This document shows positions 35,201-43,881 of a stretch of DNA of 64,000 bases, in pieces (the first letter of the stretch is position 1; each line of letters starts with the position of its first letter). The notes beneath the pieces are model-generated. The model was given only the letters and a program-made list of their open reading frames with translations, was not told the origin of the DNA and made no database searches. Both the position numbers and the translations under genes were made by a program. This DNA comes from JAFDXJ01 sp039811225 (GTDB lineage: Bacteria > Bacteroidota > Bacteroidia > Chitinophagales > Chitinophagaceae), in the NCBI GenBank assembly GCA_039811225.1, contig JBDHYG010000001.1:1-64000 (forward strand), in the 5' to 3' direction.

Positions 35201-37109
35201 TAGCTTGCGGATAACCGGCCGGATCACCCGTTTTACTGTAATTGGTTACCTGCCCGCCAAATAAGGTATCACTGATAATTTGCGTGTATTGCCTGGTAAA
35301 AGAATCGAGGATGGCTCCAAGATATGGATCTGATGCCCCGGTGAGTTGCAACACGTTTTTCATCCAGCTTTTTTCATCCACCGTTTGCAGGGTATCCTGT
35401 TGAGCCGCTTCATATTCTTTTACCTTCTGCAAATAATCACCTACTTCCTGTGGTGATACTACGGATAGCCTGCCCACCGGTGTTGCCGCAATAGCCGTAT
35501 AATCATTTGATGCGAGTAAATTATCAGAACCGGGGTCACCATACGTCGGCACCAGGTTGATCTGAGTAGATTGAGGGGAATTACTGTAAGGCCTGTTTTC
35601 AATATAACCCACCCCTTTACCTATGAGAAATGCATATCGCGGCGTAACAGCAAATTTATCCCGGGCATAACGTAAAAAATTTTTAATGGACAAAGGATGC
35701 CATTGTATGCCATACGCGAACTGATCGGTGAGGTCTTCAATGTCTATTATTTTTGCATTGAAATGGCCACCACTATCAGAAGCACGATAGGTACGATACT
35801 GGCTGATATAATCATCTGTTCCGCTACCTATTAATAAATTATTTGTGATAATGAGGTAATCACCTTGATGTGCAGTTTGTGAAAAATCGGTAAATGTACG
35901 TGCACGCATCCGGGTAATTTGTTGTGCCGTACTTCCATCGGGGCGGACCAAGGCCAGGTGAATTTTTTCTGTGGATGGGGGAATGAAAAACTGTAAGGTG
36001 TCGGGGATATCCGTATTGGCTGTATATCTTTTCAGGTTGGTAAGATCATATAATATCGGTGTAGTACCGTTTGCATTGAAATGATAAATCTTCAATAAAT
36101 GGCCGGTATCAGAAGGGCTGACTTCAAAGGAGAATGTACTTTGGCCACCGAAATCAAAAAGCCGCGGGTAGTTTAGCGCTATACTTACCACTTTCATCTC
36201 ATTCTCACTTTCCACGCCCAGGTTTTTAATTAAAAATGAAGCCGTATCATTTTTAATCCGGTTTGCCGGTATATTATTCATGGTAAATTGCGTGGTAGCA
36301 AAATAATCCAGGTTGAATTGGATGAGCGAATCATTGTTCAGCAATACTTTCACTTTCCGGTAATGTGGTGAATTGCCGATCATGGTAAAATCAATAGACA
36401 TAGGCCCCCCGGTGGTATCTTCAAAAAGTTTTAAAGTGATATAAGGTATATCCCGGGTGCTGCAACCGCAATCTGCCGGGTTGACCGGCCGGCTGGCCCA
36501 GCCTTCCCCGATATCATATGTGGAAGAAAATAATTGCTGCACATCAAACACACCAATTCCCGGGTTAAGGTAACTACGGTAATGCCTTGCCATGGTGTAC
36601 ATAAAATTTTTATCGGCAGCTATACCGGCAGATTGCACTTCGTTATTGGACTGGACAAAACGTTTATTATTTCCAGCAACATTTATGGTCAGAAAATAGG
36701 CGGCCGTATCTGTTTCCAGGCTCCAGGTGGCATCCATTTGATATGTACTATCGGGATAGAGTTCCTGATCTGGTTTCCCATTGGCGATTTCGCCCCAGAA
36801 TTCAATATAATCACCGGGCGAAAGAATACCGGTGGGCTTACTTGTATAAATTGGTTGTTCCATACCATCCCGGAACAACTGGAATTGTTCGGCAGGCACA
36901 TTACCCAGGCCTGCTGATGCCAGTGTGCTTTGCGGGATTCGTACCATACCATTTTGTATAGGCCAGCTAACATAATCATAGCCAAAAGCACCCACACTGA
37001 ATTTATAATAGGTCTTGGAATAATCAATCCATTCATTCCTGTATGACTGTGCCTGTACCCAACAGGAGGAAAGGAAGCAGATGAAAAAAATTACGTAGAA
37101 TTTTCTCAT
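32208..37109 (-). CDS. PorU2-like C25 (gingipain-type) cysteine peptidase, type A sorting domain
   Basis: 1633 residues from ATG 37109; a TTG at 37130 adds seven residues and is rejected. Signal peptide RKFYVIFFICFLSSCWVQAQ. Catalytic dyad His656 (YFGHSSSSNLDFN) and Cys686 (FIVNGCKAGN). N-terminal and peptidase parts align well with the 1691-residue neighbour (VPAEQFQLFRDGMEQPIYTSKPTG versus VPVEQFQLWRNGLEETIYTSVPTG), so the two are paralogues. The end differs: an Ig-like segment and a type A sorting domain (RLYPNPFHTNLKVEVFKNN, MAAGTYIVLVNDGEQAKAFKVEKQ). First gene of the operon; 105 bases precede the barrel gene. Confidence 0.85.
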   Translation of the reverse strand: MRKFYVIFFICFLSSCWVQAQSYRNEWIDYSKTYYKFSVGAFGYDYVSWPIQNGMVRIPQSTLASAGLGNVPAEQFQLFRDGMEQPIYTSKPTGILSPGDYIEFWGEIANGKPDQELYPDSTYQMDATWSLETDTAAYFLTINVAGNNKRFVQSNNEVQSAGIAADKNFMYTMARHYRSYLNPGIGVFDVQQLFSSTYDIGEGWASRPVNPADCGCSTRDIPYITLKLFEDTTGGPMSIDFTMIGNSPHYRKVKVLLNNDSLIQFNLDYFATTQFTMNNIPANRIKNDTASFLIKNLGVESENEMKVVSIALNYPRLFDFGGQSTFSFEVSPSDTGHLLKIYHFNANGTTPILYDLTNLKRYTANTDIPDTLQFFIPPSTEKIHLALVRPDGSTAQQITRMRARTFTDFSQTAHQGDYLIITNNLLIGSGTDDYISQYRTYRASDSGGHFNAKIIDIEDLTDQFAYGIQWHPLSIKNFLRYARDKFAVTPRYAFLIGKGVGYIENRPYSNSPQSTQINLVPTYGDPGSDNLLASNDYTAIAATPVGRLSVVSPQEVGDYLQKVKEYEAAQQDTLQTVDEKSWMKNVLQLTGASDPYLGAILDSFTRQYTQIISDTLFGGQVTNYSKTGDPAGYPQAIADFRNTFNKGSALVEYFGHSSSSNLDFNLDDASEYSNTGKYPVFIVNGCKAGNIFDYDPNRYQYRSSISEKFVLEPEKGAIAYAANSSFGIVDYLHLITEDFYTATSSTRYGQGLGDITKEAVTQFLNYVGYADFYGRFHAEQFVLHGDPAMHINSFPLPDYAVDSQSISILTQPITVANDSIALKINYYNLGRAVNDSVHVALSRKFPNGDSLVVFQAVLPPVHAADSLYLKIPIVGNRDKGENKITFFIDDTQQHAEMSETNNQTSAAFLVTDAALLPVTPYNYSIINTDIIDLNASTANPLDTIKQYIMEMDTTALFNSALKLTRHVVGPAGIISFTNIPLTLNNTVYYWRVAVDSANAPWNQFSFMHRNPGNPGFEQGHYFQHTESSFKNIRLDSSRMYSFDSSLTNVYVLQSIYPTSGTEDNQFSVHVNGNLIAASACVGSSIIFSIFDPLTFKPVANLTQPYNAGPVCDPSRLYNFEYSTQSASTRKNAMDFLDNFVPNGYYVVARKIYDLGNSDWAPTVWAADTAFYGSHNSLYHRLKDQGTTIDSFVYPRTFVMIFKKNDSAHYQPVSVFSKGLYDRVTVSENIPTPDTLATITSPVFGPGKAWNKALWFGNNVNNNNISTMDIIAIDKNGRDTLFYTIDKSQQEKDVSAIDAGIYPYVQLRMHTQDSVTTQPYQLLDWRVEYEPVPEGALMPSLGKAIPDSLNFPHPINVAFDTLTGYVVFKNISSSAFTPLKVKLVLYDSNNLAYAFPLPRARALLPGDTVHITFLANLTVLPAGRYNLYLDVNPDGDQPEQYHFNNFLYQYLKITRDVVLPVHLLSFTATKEKASVLLQWNVENEVDLANYQVERSVDGAVFSTLGKLDPQPGNAPVKTYRYTDHQPVIGNNYYRLKMVDKNGAFTYSLVRLVEFDNNTIIRLYPNPFHTNLKVEVFKNNSRKNILSVYTIHGRLLLQREFTGAVDVSFQGMAAGTYIVLVNDGEQAKAFKVEKQ

Positions 37110-37240
37110 AATCAGGGGGGCTGAAATCAACTTTAAAAATACGGTTTATAATTACATGGACAAATATATTTTTCCCGGTATCACTTATTGACAAATGTTA
37201 TTTCATACCTGGAAGAAAAGTATAAATGCGTCGCAGCCAT

Positions 37241-37248
37241 TACATTTG
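37241..37248 (+). promoter_or_regulatory. -7 promoter box (TACATTTG) of tyrS
   Basis: An exact TAnnTTTG match ending 20 bases before ATG 37269. It lies inside the reading frame opened by TTG 37188, which supports the ATG as the true start. No clear -33 element at the right distance. Confidence 0.45.
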
Positions 37249-37268
37249 CAAAAAACAAGGAAATTAGC

Positions 37269-38546
37269 ATGAACCTGATTGATGAACTGGCTTGGCGCGG
37301 GATGATTCAAAATATTATACCCGGTACAGAAGAACAACTGAACAAAGAAATGACAACCGGCTATATTGGCTTTGATCCCACGGCTGACAGCCTGCACATT
37401 GGCAGCCTGGTACAGATCATTTTACTCATTCACCTGCAAAGGGCGGGGCATAAACCCATTGCGCTGGTGGGTGGTGCTACGGGCATGATCGGCGACCCTT
37501 CCATGAAAAATGAAGAGCGTGTGTTACTGGATGAACAACAACTCGCCATAAACCTGGCCGGTATAAAAAAACAACTCGAAAAATTTTTAGATACAGACTC
37601 CTCGCAAAAAAATGCAGCCGAGATCCTAAATAATTATGACTGGTTTAAAGAAATGTCATTCATCCAGTTTTTACGTGATGCCGGCAAACATATTACGGTG
37701 AATTACATGATGGCTAAAGACAGTGTCAAAAAACGCATAGAAGGAGATACCGGCATCAGTTACACCGAGTTTGCTTACCAGCTCATGCAAGGGTATGATT
37801 TTTATTGGTTGTATAAAAATAAAAACTGCCTGTTACAAATGGGTGGCAGTGATCAATGGGGAAATATTATTACAGGTACTGAATTGATTCGGCGGAAAAG
37901 CGGTGCAGAAGCTTTTGCATTTACCTGCCCGCTGATTACAAAAACGGATGGGGGTAAGTTTGGTAAAACAGAAAAGGGAAATATCTGGCTCGATCCGGAG
38001 AAAACTTCCCCTTATCAATTTTACCAGTTCTGGTTAAATGCTTCCGATGAAGATGCACAGAAATGGTTACCTATTTTTACCTTTTTCTCCAAAGAAGAAA
38101 TTGATCGTTTCAATTCCGAGCATGCAAAAGATCCTGCCCAACGCATCCTGCAATACACACTGGCCAGAGAACTTACCATTTTTGTACATGGGCAGGAAGC
38201 GTATGAAAAAGCCATAGAAACCACGCAGAAATTATTTGCTCAAAAAAATGCCGGTGCGGAAGCTTTAAGCTTAGAAGACCTGGAAGCTATGGAAGGAGTT
38301 ATAAAAATAAACTTTCCTATTCAAAAAATTACAACCGGCATAGATATAGTTAGCTTTTTAGCTGAAACACAAATTTTTCCCAGTAAATCAGAAGCCAAAA
38401 AAATGATTCAGCAGGGTGGTATTAGTATCAATCGCAAAAAAATAGATACACTACAAACCATGATTGATACTACTTGTTTATTACATGAAAAATATATCCT
38501 GGTACAAAAAGGGAAAAAACACTATTACCTGGTTGCTATCCAATAA
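37269..38546 (+). CDS. tyrS: Tyrosyl-tRNA synthetase
   Basis: Charges tRNA-Tyr. 425 residues from ATG 37269, the normal bacterial length. Class I motif HIGH as LHIGSL (in DPTADSLHIGSLV) and the KMSKS equivalent KFGKTEKGN; QLMQGYDFYWL and GGSDQWGNIITG form the tyrosine and ATP sites. An S4-like RNA-binding domain ends the protein (SKSEAKKMIQQGGISINRKKI). An upstream TTG start would extend it by 27 residues that look non-homologous. Confidence 0.97.
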   Translation: MNLIDELAWRGMIQNIIPGTEEQLNKEMTTGYIGFDPTADSLHIGSLVQIILLIHLQRAGHKPIALVGGATGMIGDPSMKNEERVLLDEQQLAINLAGIKKQLEKFLDTDSSQKNAAEILNNYDWFKEMSFIQFLRDAGKHITVNYMMAKDSVKKRIEGDTGISYTEFAYQLMQGYDFYWLYKNKNCLLQMGGSDQWGNIITGTELIRRKSGAEAFAFTCPLITKTDGGKFGKTEKGNIWLDPEKTSPYQFYQFWLNASDEDAQKWLPIFTFFSKEEIDRFNSEHAKDPAQRILQYTLARELTIFVHGQEAYEKAIETTQKLFAQKNAGAEALSLEDLEAMEGVIKINFPIQKITTGIDIVSFLAETQIFPSKSEAKKMIQQGGISINRKKIDTLQTMIDTTCLLHEKYILVQKGKKHYYLVAIQ

Positions 38547-38555
38547 CAAATTATT

Positions 38556-38963
38556 TTACATGGTTACCTGGAATCCAGTAGCTAATGTCAGCAGGAAAAC
38601 GGATTCCTGAACTGCCATAACACTATGTGGCAGGTCTTTATGCAGGGTGACCATATTTCCTTTTGATAAATGAACGGCCTGGTCCTGTGTAGTGAATGTA
38701 ATTTCTCCTTCCAAAACCTGGACGCATAAAATGCCGGAGGCGGTATGGGTAGCCAGTTCGGCATTCTTATGTAAAGCCACCAACACGATACGCATGCCAT
38801 TGGTTTTATAAATTGTCATTGCATTGCGGTCACTTTTTTGCCAGGCTTCTTCTTTTTTAATAACCTGGATTTTTTCATTCAAATCTATTTGCACCAGGGG
38901 GGCATCCAGGATACGATCACCTTCCGGTCTCTGATCTGTGGGATTATTTTGTTTAATGGCCAT
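38556..38963 (-). CDS. Cupin domain protein, 135 residues
   Basis: One cupin beta-barrel. The metal-binding pattern is loosely conserved: HKNAELATHTASGILCVQVLEGEI in motif 1 (two His then Glu) and HKDLPHSVMAVQESVFLL in motif 2. Such small cupins can be sugar or acid binding, quercetinase-like or regulatory; no function is assigned. It converges with tyrS with 9 bases between the stops. Confidence 0.8.
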   Translation of the reverse strand: MAIKQNNPTDQRPEGDRILDAPLVQIDLNEKIQVIKKEEAWQKSDRNAMTIYKTNGMRIVLVALHKNAELATHTASGILCVQVLEGEITFTTQDQAVHLSKGNMVTLHKDLPHSVMAVQESVFLLTLATGFQVTM

Positions 38964-39046
38964 TATTTTATTTTTAAATAAGTGGGAGATAATTGAATTG
39001 CAATCCTTTCAAAACTACAAAAAATCCTGGCTACCTGCCTGAATAA

Positions 39047-39081
39047 AAAATGAGGCAGCTCCGCAATAGCCACCTCATTTT
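39047..39081 (-). terminator. Candidate terminator after the 1547-residue T9SS protein
   Basis: A 9-bp stem, AAAATGAGG at 39047-39055 with CCTCATTTT at 39073-39081, with an inner GC/GC extension, 17 bases after the stop at 39098. AT-rich flanks on both sides. The loop contains GCAGCTCC, also seen in the hairpin at 51866-51891. Confidence 0.55.
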
Positions 39082-39097
39082 ACCAAGCCTCCACATT

Positions 39098-42000
39098 TTA
39101 TTTAACCCTGGTGAACTTAAATAAGTTACGTTCTCCTTTATCATTAATAAATATGAGCTGATACATGCCATTGGCAAATGGTGCCAGGTTGACCGTGACT
39201 ACATTTTTCCCTATAACACTTACTCCTTTTTGTTGCTGCCAGATTTTTCCATTCATATCCGCTAATTGCACGGTAAAAGGTTTTACAGCCTGAGCATAGA
39301 AATACAACCGGGTAAAATCTGTAGCAGGATTGGGATAAATTTTTGGTTCAAAGGATTTTTCTTCCGGGATTTTATTGTTACCTGTTGTTACCTGGTTGTT
39401 GGATGCATTACCAAAAGAATTTTGGAAACTTGAATTAAGGCTCACATATAAAGCGGTAGTATTGGAAGTGGCGCAGCCATTCGATTTTTTCACGGTGACA
39501 TTACCAGCTTTATTTCCCCAATCTACTGCTATTTCAGGGGAATCCTGCCCGGATACAATAGTGGCTTTTACCGGAACCGTCCAGGTATAAGTTATTCCCG
39601 AAACATTATCGGTGAGATATGTAAGGCCTTGTTGTGATTGTTGTACATATACTTCTCCAGAAATGGATGCGGGTTTGGATGGTTTAGCATTCAGTGTTTT
39701 TGATGTAGTCATACTGGTGCCACAAGCATTACCGGAAACAACCGTTACGGCATCAGAATTAAATCCCTGTGGTGGCTGGATCGTTATTTGCGAGCTATCA
39801 CTATTTGCAGAAATGAAACTAAAACCATCCGGTAGGCTCCAGGAATAATTGGTTGCATTCATTACCGGATCTACCGATAAGGTAACTTCACCCGGATAAC
39901 ACACGCCTTTCAACTCTGCTTCATCACCATTGATACCCGAAGGCCTTACCGGCGCTACCATACTGCCATTAACAACATTGAAATATTGTTGTGCTGTACA
40001 ACCTTTGGCATCGGTGATTGTGTATAAGGAAGAACCCGGGCCTTTAGTAAATGTACCCGTACCCGTATAAGGTAAATTACCACCCGAACCATTTACATAT
40101 ACATTGGTCGTTGAATTTTTACAATACATATCATCTGCAGATATAGATATATTCAAAACATCCGGTTGAGTAACCGTAAATGTGGATGTAGCGGAGCAAC
40201 CTGCATAAGAATTTACAGTTACCGTATAATCTGCTGCCTTTAAGCCACTAATTGATGGTTGATCGGAATTAAATGGTGGGGAAGAACTTTTCCAGGAATA
40301 GGTAAATGGACCAACACCGCCTGTTGTGATTATATCAATGGCCCCATTCTTTTCATTGAAACAGTTTACGGGTGTTATGGAAGCGGTGATGATCGGGCTA
40401 CTCAACATTCCTTCACCACTTACCTGGAGATAAGCCGTTTCAAATGAATCACTGCGTATAGCTACTATTGCGCTATTTGTATTTTGATGTTCCGGTGAAA
40501 ACTTTATATAAATTGTTTTATTAAAATTATTGCCATAATCCTGGAAGATTATCGAATCCTGGTAGGTGCCCGTCAGGAAAGGAGAAAATTTATAACCGGG
40601 TGCGGGGCCTACAATGACGGGTGCACCATAAATACCTGAAGCGCTTGCTGTAAATGATTTCGCTTCACTCAGGCCATTGACACAGGTGGTATCAAAATTT
40701 GGCAACATGGTATCGGAAAGAGCAAATATTTTCCCAATAGTATTAACCCGTAAAATGGTGGCAGTTGATTGACCACAGGCATTTTGTGCATAAACGGCAA
40801 CATTGCCCGAAACCACGCCCCAGTTCACTTTCGTAGTGGCCGTACCCTGCCCTGAAACAATTTTTACCTGTGCGGGGAATGTCCAGTTATAATCGAGTCC
40901 TTCTATGGCAGACGTATTATAGTGAAGCCCTTTTTGTGAAGGCATCACATCTACCGGGCCATTGATGACAGCCGGTGCTACCGGAATGGCATTGATATTT
41001 TTTACGAGGGTGCCGGTACTGGTACCGCATACATTTTCTGAGACCACTGATAGTACTCCGGTAGTAAAGTCGGCAGGTGCATGCATTACAATGGAACTAC
41101 TGTCGGCAGAGGCAGAAACAAAGGAACAATTTTCCGGTAATGTCCATTTGTAATTATTAGCTCCTTCCACGGTATCAACCCGGTAATTAAAATCACCGCC
41201 GTTGCAAAGGCCCGTAGAATCAGCTATTTCACTAAAGATCTGCACCGGTTTAGGAGGAACCACTGTTGTACCATTTTGTATTTGTATCGTCCTGTTGGTA
41301 ACACATCCATTCGAATCTGTTACGATAAAATTCCGGTTACCTGCATTGGTTGGAAAAACACCTGTCCCCACATAAGGCAATGTTCCCCCGGTAGCACTTA
41401 CCGTAACATTGGCAAAACCATTTTTGCAGATCATGCTATCAGCAGATACTGTCATTTGTAAAATATCCGGTTGAGTGATTACAAAATCACCGGATGTTTT
41501 ACAACCCCCCAGGGCAAAAACATCTACATGATATGTTCCCGGAATGAGACTGTCCAGGTGCTGGTTGGAAGATGTAAACTTAGAACTGTCGGCTGTCCAG
41601 GCAAAGCTATAAGGCCCCCGGCCATTTTCCAGGTTCAGCTGAATAGCCCCGTTCTTTGCATTATAACAACTTACGTTCAATACGGTAGCATTCAAGGTAG
41701 CATAGCTATTGGCCACATAAGCAGAAACATTGACCATTACTGAATCCTGGCCATTTGTTATTACCGGGATAGCTGCTGCAAAAGATCCGGTATCGGCAGT
41801 ATTTAATTTTACATATACCTGTTTCTGAAACCTGTTTCCATAATCGGAGATAACGAGTGAATCTGTATAAGCAGAATCTGTAAAGGAAAAAGAATAACCA
41901 CTGGCGGGGCCGATGACTACATTTCTATTGTTCATAAAATCACCGGTAATGGAAAAAGTCTGTACACTGTTACTATTTATACAAACCGTATCGAATGCGG

Positions 42001-43741
42001 TGGGCTGTGTCGTGTGAACGCCTACATTCGACTGTAAACTATCGGGGCGGGCAAATTCTACCAACTCAAAAATGACATTTTCAGTGCCACTGTTTTTAAT
42101 ATAAAAATCTGCTCCCTGGCTGGCACGTTTCCCAAAATAAGCATCGTATAAAGTAATGGAAGCTGTTTTCCAGTAGCCGGAATTGGCACATTGCACCTGC
42201 AATGCTTCTTTATCTGTTGAATCAACCGCATCATAAAATAATTTCCAGCTACCATTCCCTTTATCGAGGTAAACAATATCTAGTGTAACCGGGTATTGTG
42301 CATTGATGGGTTCATGGCGCAGGAAATTTGTATCGAGAATAAAATATAAAGCATCTTTATTATTTGCCAGGTCAAAGCCCCTGGCGAAACGGCCATAAAT
42401 GGTAGTGGCGCTATCTGTTGATTGTACATTCCAATAACCCGCACTGGTTTCATTGGGTGTCAATTGATGCAGGTAACGATCATAGTTGCCGGGAAAAATA
42501 CGCCAGCCCACATCATTGATGCCGTTGGCCATCCGGTTACCCATTTCATTTTTGGTGGCCGATTTTATATCATCAAGCCGGGCACCATAGGCAGCGAAAT
42601 CCTGCTGGATGGTAGAATATCGTTGTGTTTTCTTTCTGCCTGATCTTCCAAAAGTTGATTCGGGGAAACGTTCTGTATCCGCTGCATCCAGGCCATCGCG
42701 TAAAGCACACATGGCATTGGTGCTGGTTGCCGGGTTCTTTTGTCCTGCATACCTGTTAAAGAAAAAATAAGCAGGATCATAATATGGATCATCAATCATA
42801 TCATAATTCTGGTTGCTCCAGTCCACCCCCCAAAAAATGCAATTGGCCAATACGGCAAAAACGTTTTTGTATTTACAAGCATTCCACCACCCGGAAGTGA
42901 GGCCATCTCCACCGATTTCACTGCGGGCACGGATATAATCGCCATTCCGGGGAGTGTTTAAGTAATCCAGTAACCAAAAAGACTTATCCAATTCATCATT
43001 TAACTGGTAGGCTTTTCCTAATGACCCGGTTTTTATCCAACCACCCGGGCAATGTTCTTCCAACCAGTTACTTTGATTTTCACCCTGGTTTAAAGGATTG
43101 CTCAGCAAAGTTATTTTAGGATTGGTATTTTTATATTGATCATAATAAGCAAGTGTAAATTCTTTGAATAAAGAATAAAAATCCTGGCTGGTAAGTGCAT
43201 ACTGTGGATCGACAAGACCTTTATACGAAATATAATCGCCGGTAGCTCCAAAACAAGGTTGCACACCAATGATCCATTGCCGGATACTCCAGGGCAATGA
43301 ATCCACATGCTCTTTTACCCGTACAATCATTTCTTTAAAATACCGGCGGTAATTGGTATCCACATAATAGGGGGCGTACCCAATGGAATCACCGGTTGTA
43401 TTCCGTTCAATTACTTTGGGTACATTACCCGATGTAAAGAGCCAGTCCGGGGCATCTTCTTTGGTATAAACCATAAAGATCAACGGCAGTGAGTCCAGGG
43501 ATGTCTTATTCAGTACACTGTCCAGTTTGGTCCAGTCATAAACATTATCCGAAATTTCAATTTCCTTCCATTTCACATTGCATAATCTCCCGCGCAATTC
43601 GGGCGACAAGGCTTTATTATTAAATGTGGTGAAAGTTTCCCAGATACCAAAGTTGTAAGGGACAAGGGGGTTGATTTGTGCAGTGCCTGTTTGGGGCATG
43701 CAAAGCATAGCCAACAAACCTGCAATGATGAGGTTTTTCAT
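39098..43741 (-). CDS. T9SS-exported multidomain protein: barrel-like enzyme domain, duplicated SprB/PKD modules, type A sorting domain
   Basis: 1547 residues with a signal peptide (MKNLIIAGLLAMLCMPQTGTAQ). About residues 25-400 look like a glycoside-hydrolase-type TIM barrel (WKEIEISDNVYDWTKLDSVLN, PDWLFTSG, WIIGVQP, SEIGGDG), followed by a region like the accessory domain seen after such barrels. From about 570 to 1430 there are two similar ~430-residue modules, each with a choice-of-anchor-like start (DTVCINSNS / DTTCVNGLS), an SprB repeat (NVSCYNAKNGAIQLNL... / PVNCFNEKNGAIDI...) and two PKD-like domains (WTLPENCSFVSASADSS / WSLPDGFSFISANSDSS). The end is a type A sorting domain (KIYPNPATDFTRLYF). 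Predicted surface polysaccharide-acting or adhesive protein; substrate unknown. Confidence 0.8.
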   Translation of the reverse strand: MKNLIIAGLLAMLCMPQTGTAQINPLVPYNFGIWETFTTFNNKALSPELRGRLCNVKWKEIEISDNVYDWTKLDSVLNKTSLDSLPLIFMVYTKEDAPDWLFTSGNVPKVIERNTTGDSIGYAPYYVDTNYRRYFKEMIVRVKEHVDSLPWSIRQWIIGVQPCFGATGDYISYKGLVDPQYALTSQDFYSLFKEFTLAYYDQYKNTNPKITLLSNPLNQGENQSNWLEEHCPGGWIKTGSLGKAYQLNDELDKSFWLLDYLNTPRNGDYIRARSEIGGDGLTSGWWNACKYKNVFAVLANCIFWGVDWSNQNYDMIDDPYYDPAYFFFNRYAGQKNPATSTNAMCALRDGLDAADTERFPESTFGRSGRKKTQRYSTIQQDFAAYGARLDDIKSATKNEMGNRMANGINDVGWRIFPGNYDRYLHQLTPNETSAGYWNVQSTDSATTIYGRFARGFDLANNKDALYFILDTNFLRHEPINAQYPVTLDIVYLDKGNGSWKLFYDAVDSTDKEALQVQCANSGYWKTASITLYDAYFGKRASQGADFYIKNSGTENVIFELVEFARPDSLQSNVGVHTTQPTAFDTVCINSNSVQTFSITGDFMNNRNVVIGPASGYSFSFTDSAYTDSLVISDYGNRFQKQVYVKLNTADTGSFAAAIPVITNGQDSVMVNVSAYVANSYATLNATVLNVSCYNAKNGAIQLNLENGRGPYSFAWTADSSKFTSSNQHLDSLIPGTYHVDVFALGGCKTSGDFVITQPDILQMTVSADSMICKNGFANVTVSATGGTLPYVGTGVFPTNAGNRNFIVTDSNGCVTNRTIQIQNGTTVVPPKPVQIFSEIADSTGLCNGGDFNYRVDTVEGANNYKWTLPENCSFVSASADSSSIVMHAPADFTTGVLSVVSENVCGTSTGTLVKNINAIPVAPAVINGPVDVMPSQKGLHYNTSAIEGLDYNWTFPAQVKIVSGQGTATTKVNWGVVSGNVAVYAQNACGQSTATILRVNTIGKIFALSDTMLPNFDTTCVNGLSEAKSFTASASGIYGAPVIVGPAPGYKFSPFLTGTYQDSIIFQDYGNNFNKTIYIKFSPEHQNTNSAIVAIRSDSFETAYLQVSGEGMLSSPIITASITPVNCFNEKNGAIDIITTGGVGPFTYSWKSSSPPFNSDQPSISGLKAADYTVTVNSYAGCSATSTFTVTQPDVLNISISADDMYCKNSTTNVYVNGSGGNLPYTGTGTFTKGPGSSLYTITDAKGCTAQQYFNVVNGSMVAPVRPSGINGDEAELKGVCYPGEVTLSVDPVMNATNYSWSLPDGFSFISANSDSSQITIQPPQGFNSDAVTVVSGNACGTSMTTSKTLNAKPSKPASISGEVYVQQSQQGLTYLTDNVSGITYTWTVPVKATIVSGQDSPEIAVDWGNKAGNVTVKKSNGCATSNTTALYVSLNSSFQNSFGNASNNQVTTGNNKIPEEKSFEPKIYPNPATDFTRLYFYAQAVKPFTVQLADMNGKIWQQQKGVSVIGKNVVTVNLAPFANGMYQLIFINDKGERNLFKFTRVK

Positions 43742-43881
43742 GATTATTTGGATATTGGAACTGCAAATATGTACTTTTTACGTTAATAAACCAAATCATT
43801 TTAACCTGGTACAGGCCAGCTATCTTGAAAAATTTCCTTGTACAGAAAATAAATTATGCCGTAGTTTGTAGTTGATCCAGT

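Noticed and set aside
37188..37268. TTG start extending tyrS by 27 residues
   Set aside because: The -7 box TACATTTG at 37241 lies inside the extension, and the family starts near the ATG at 37269.
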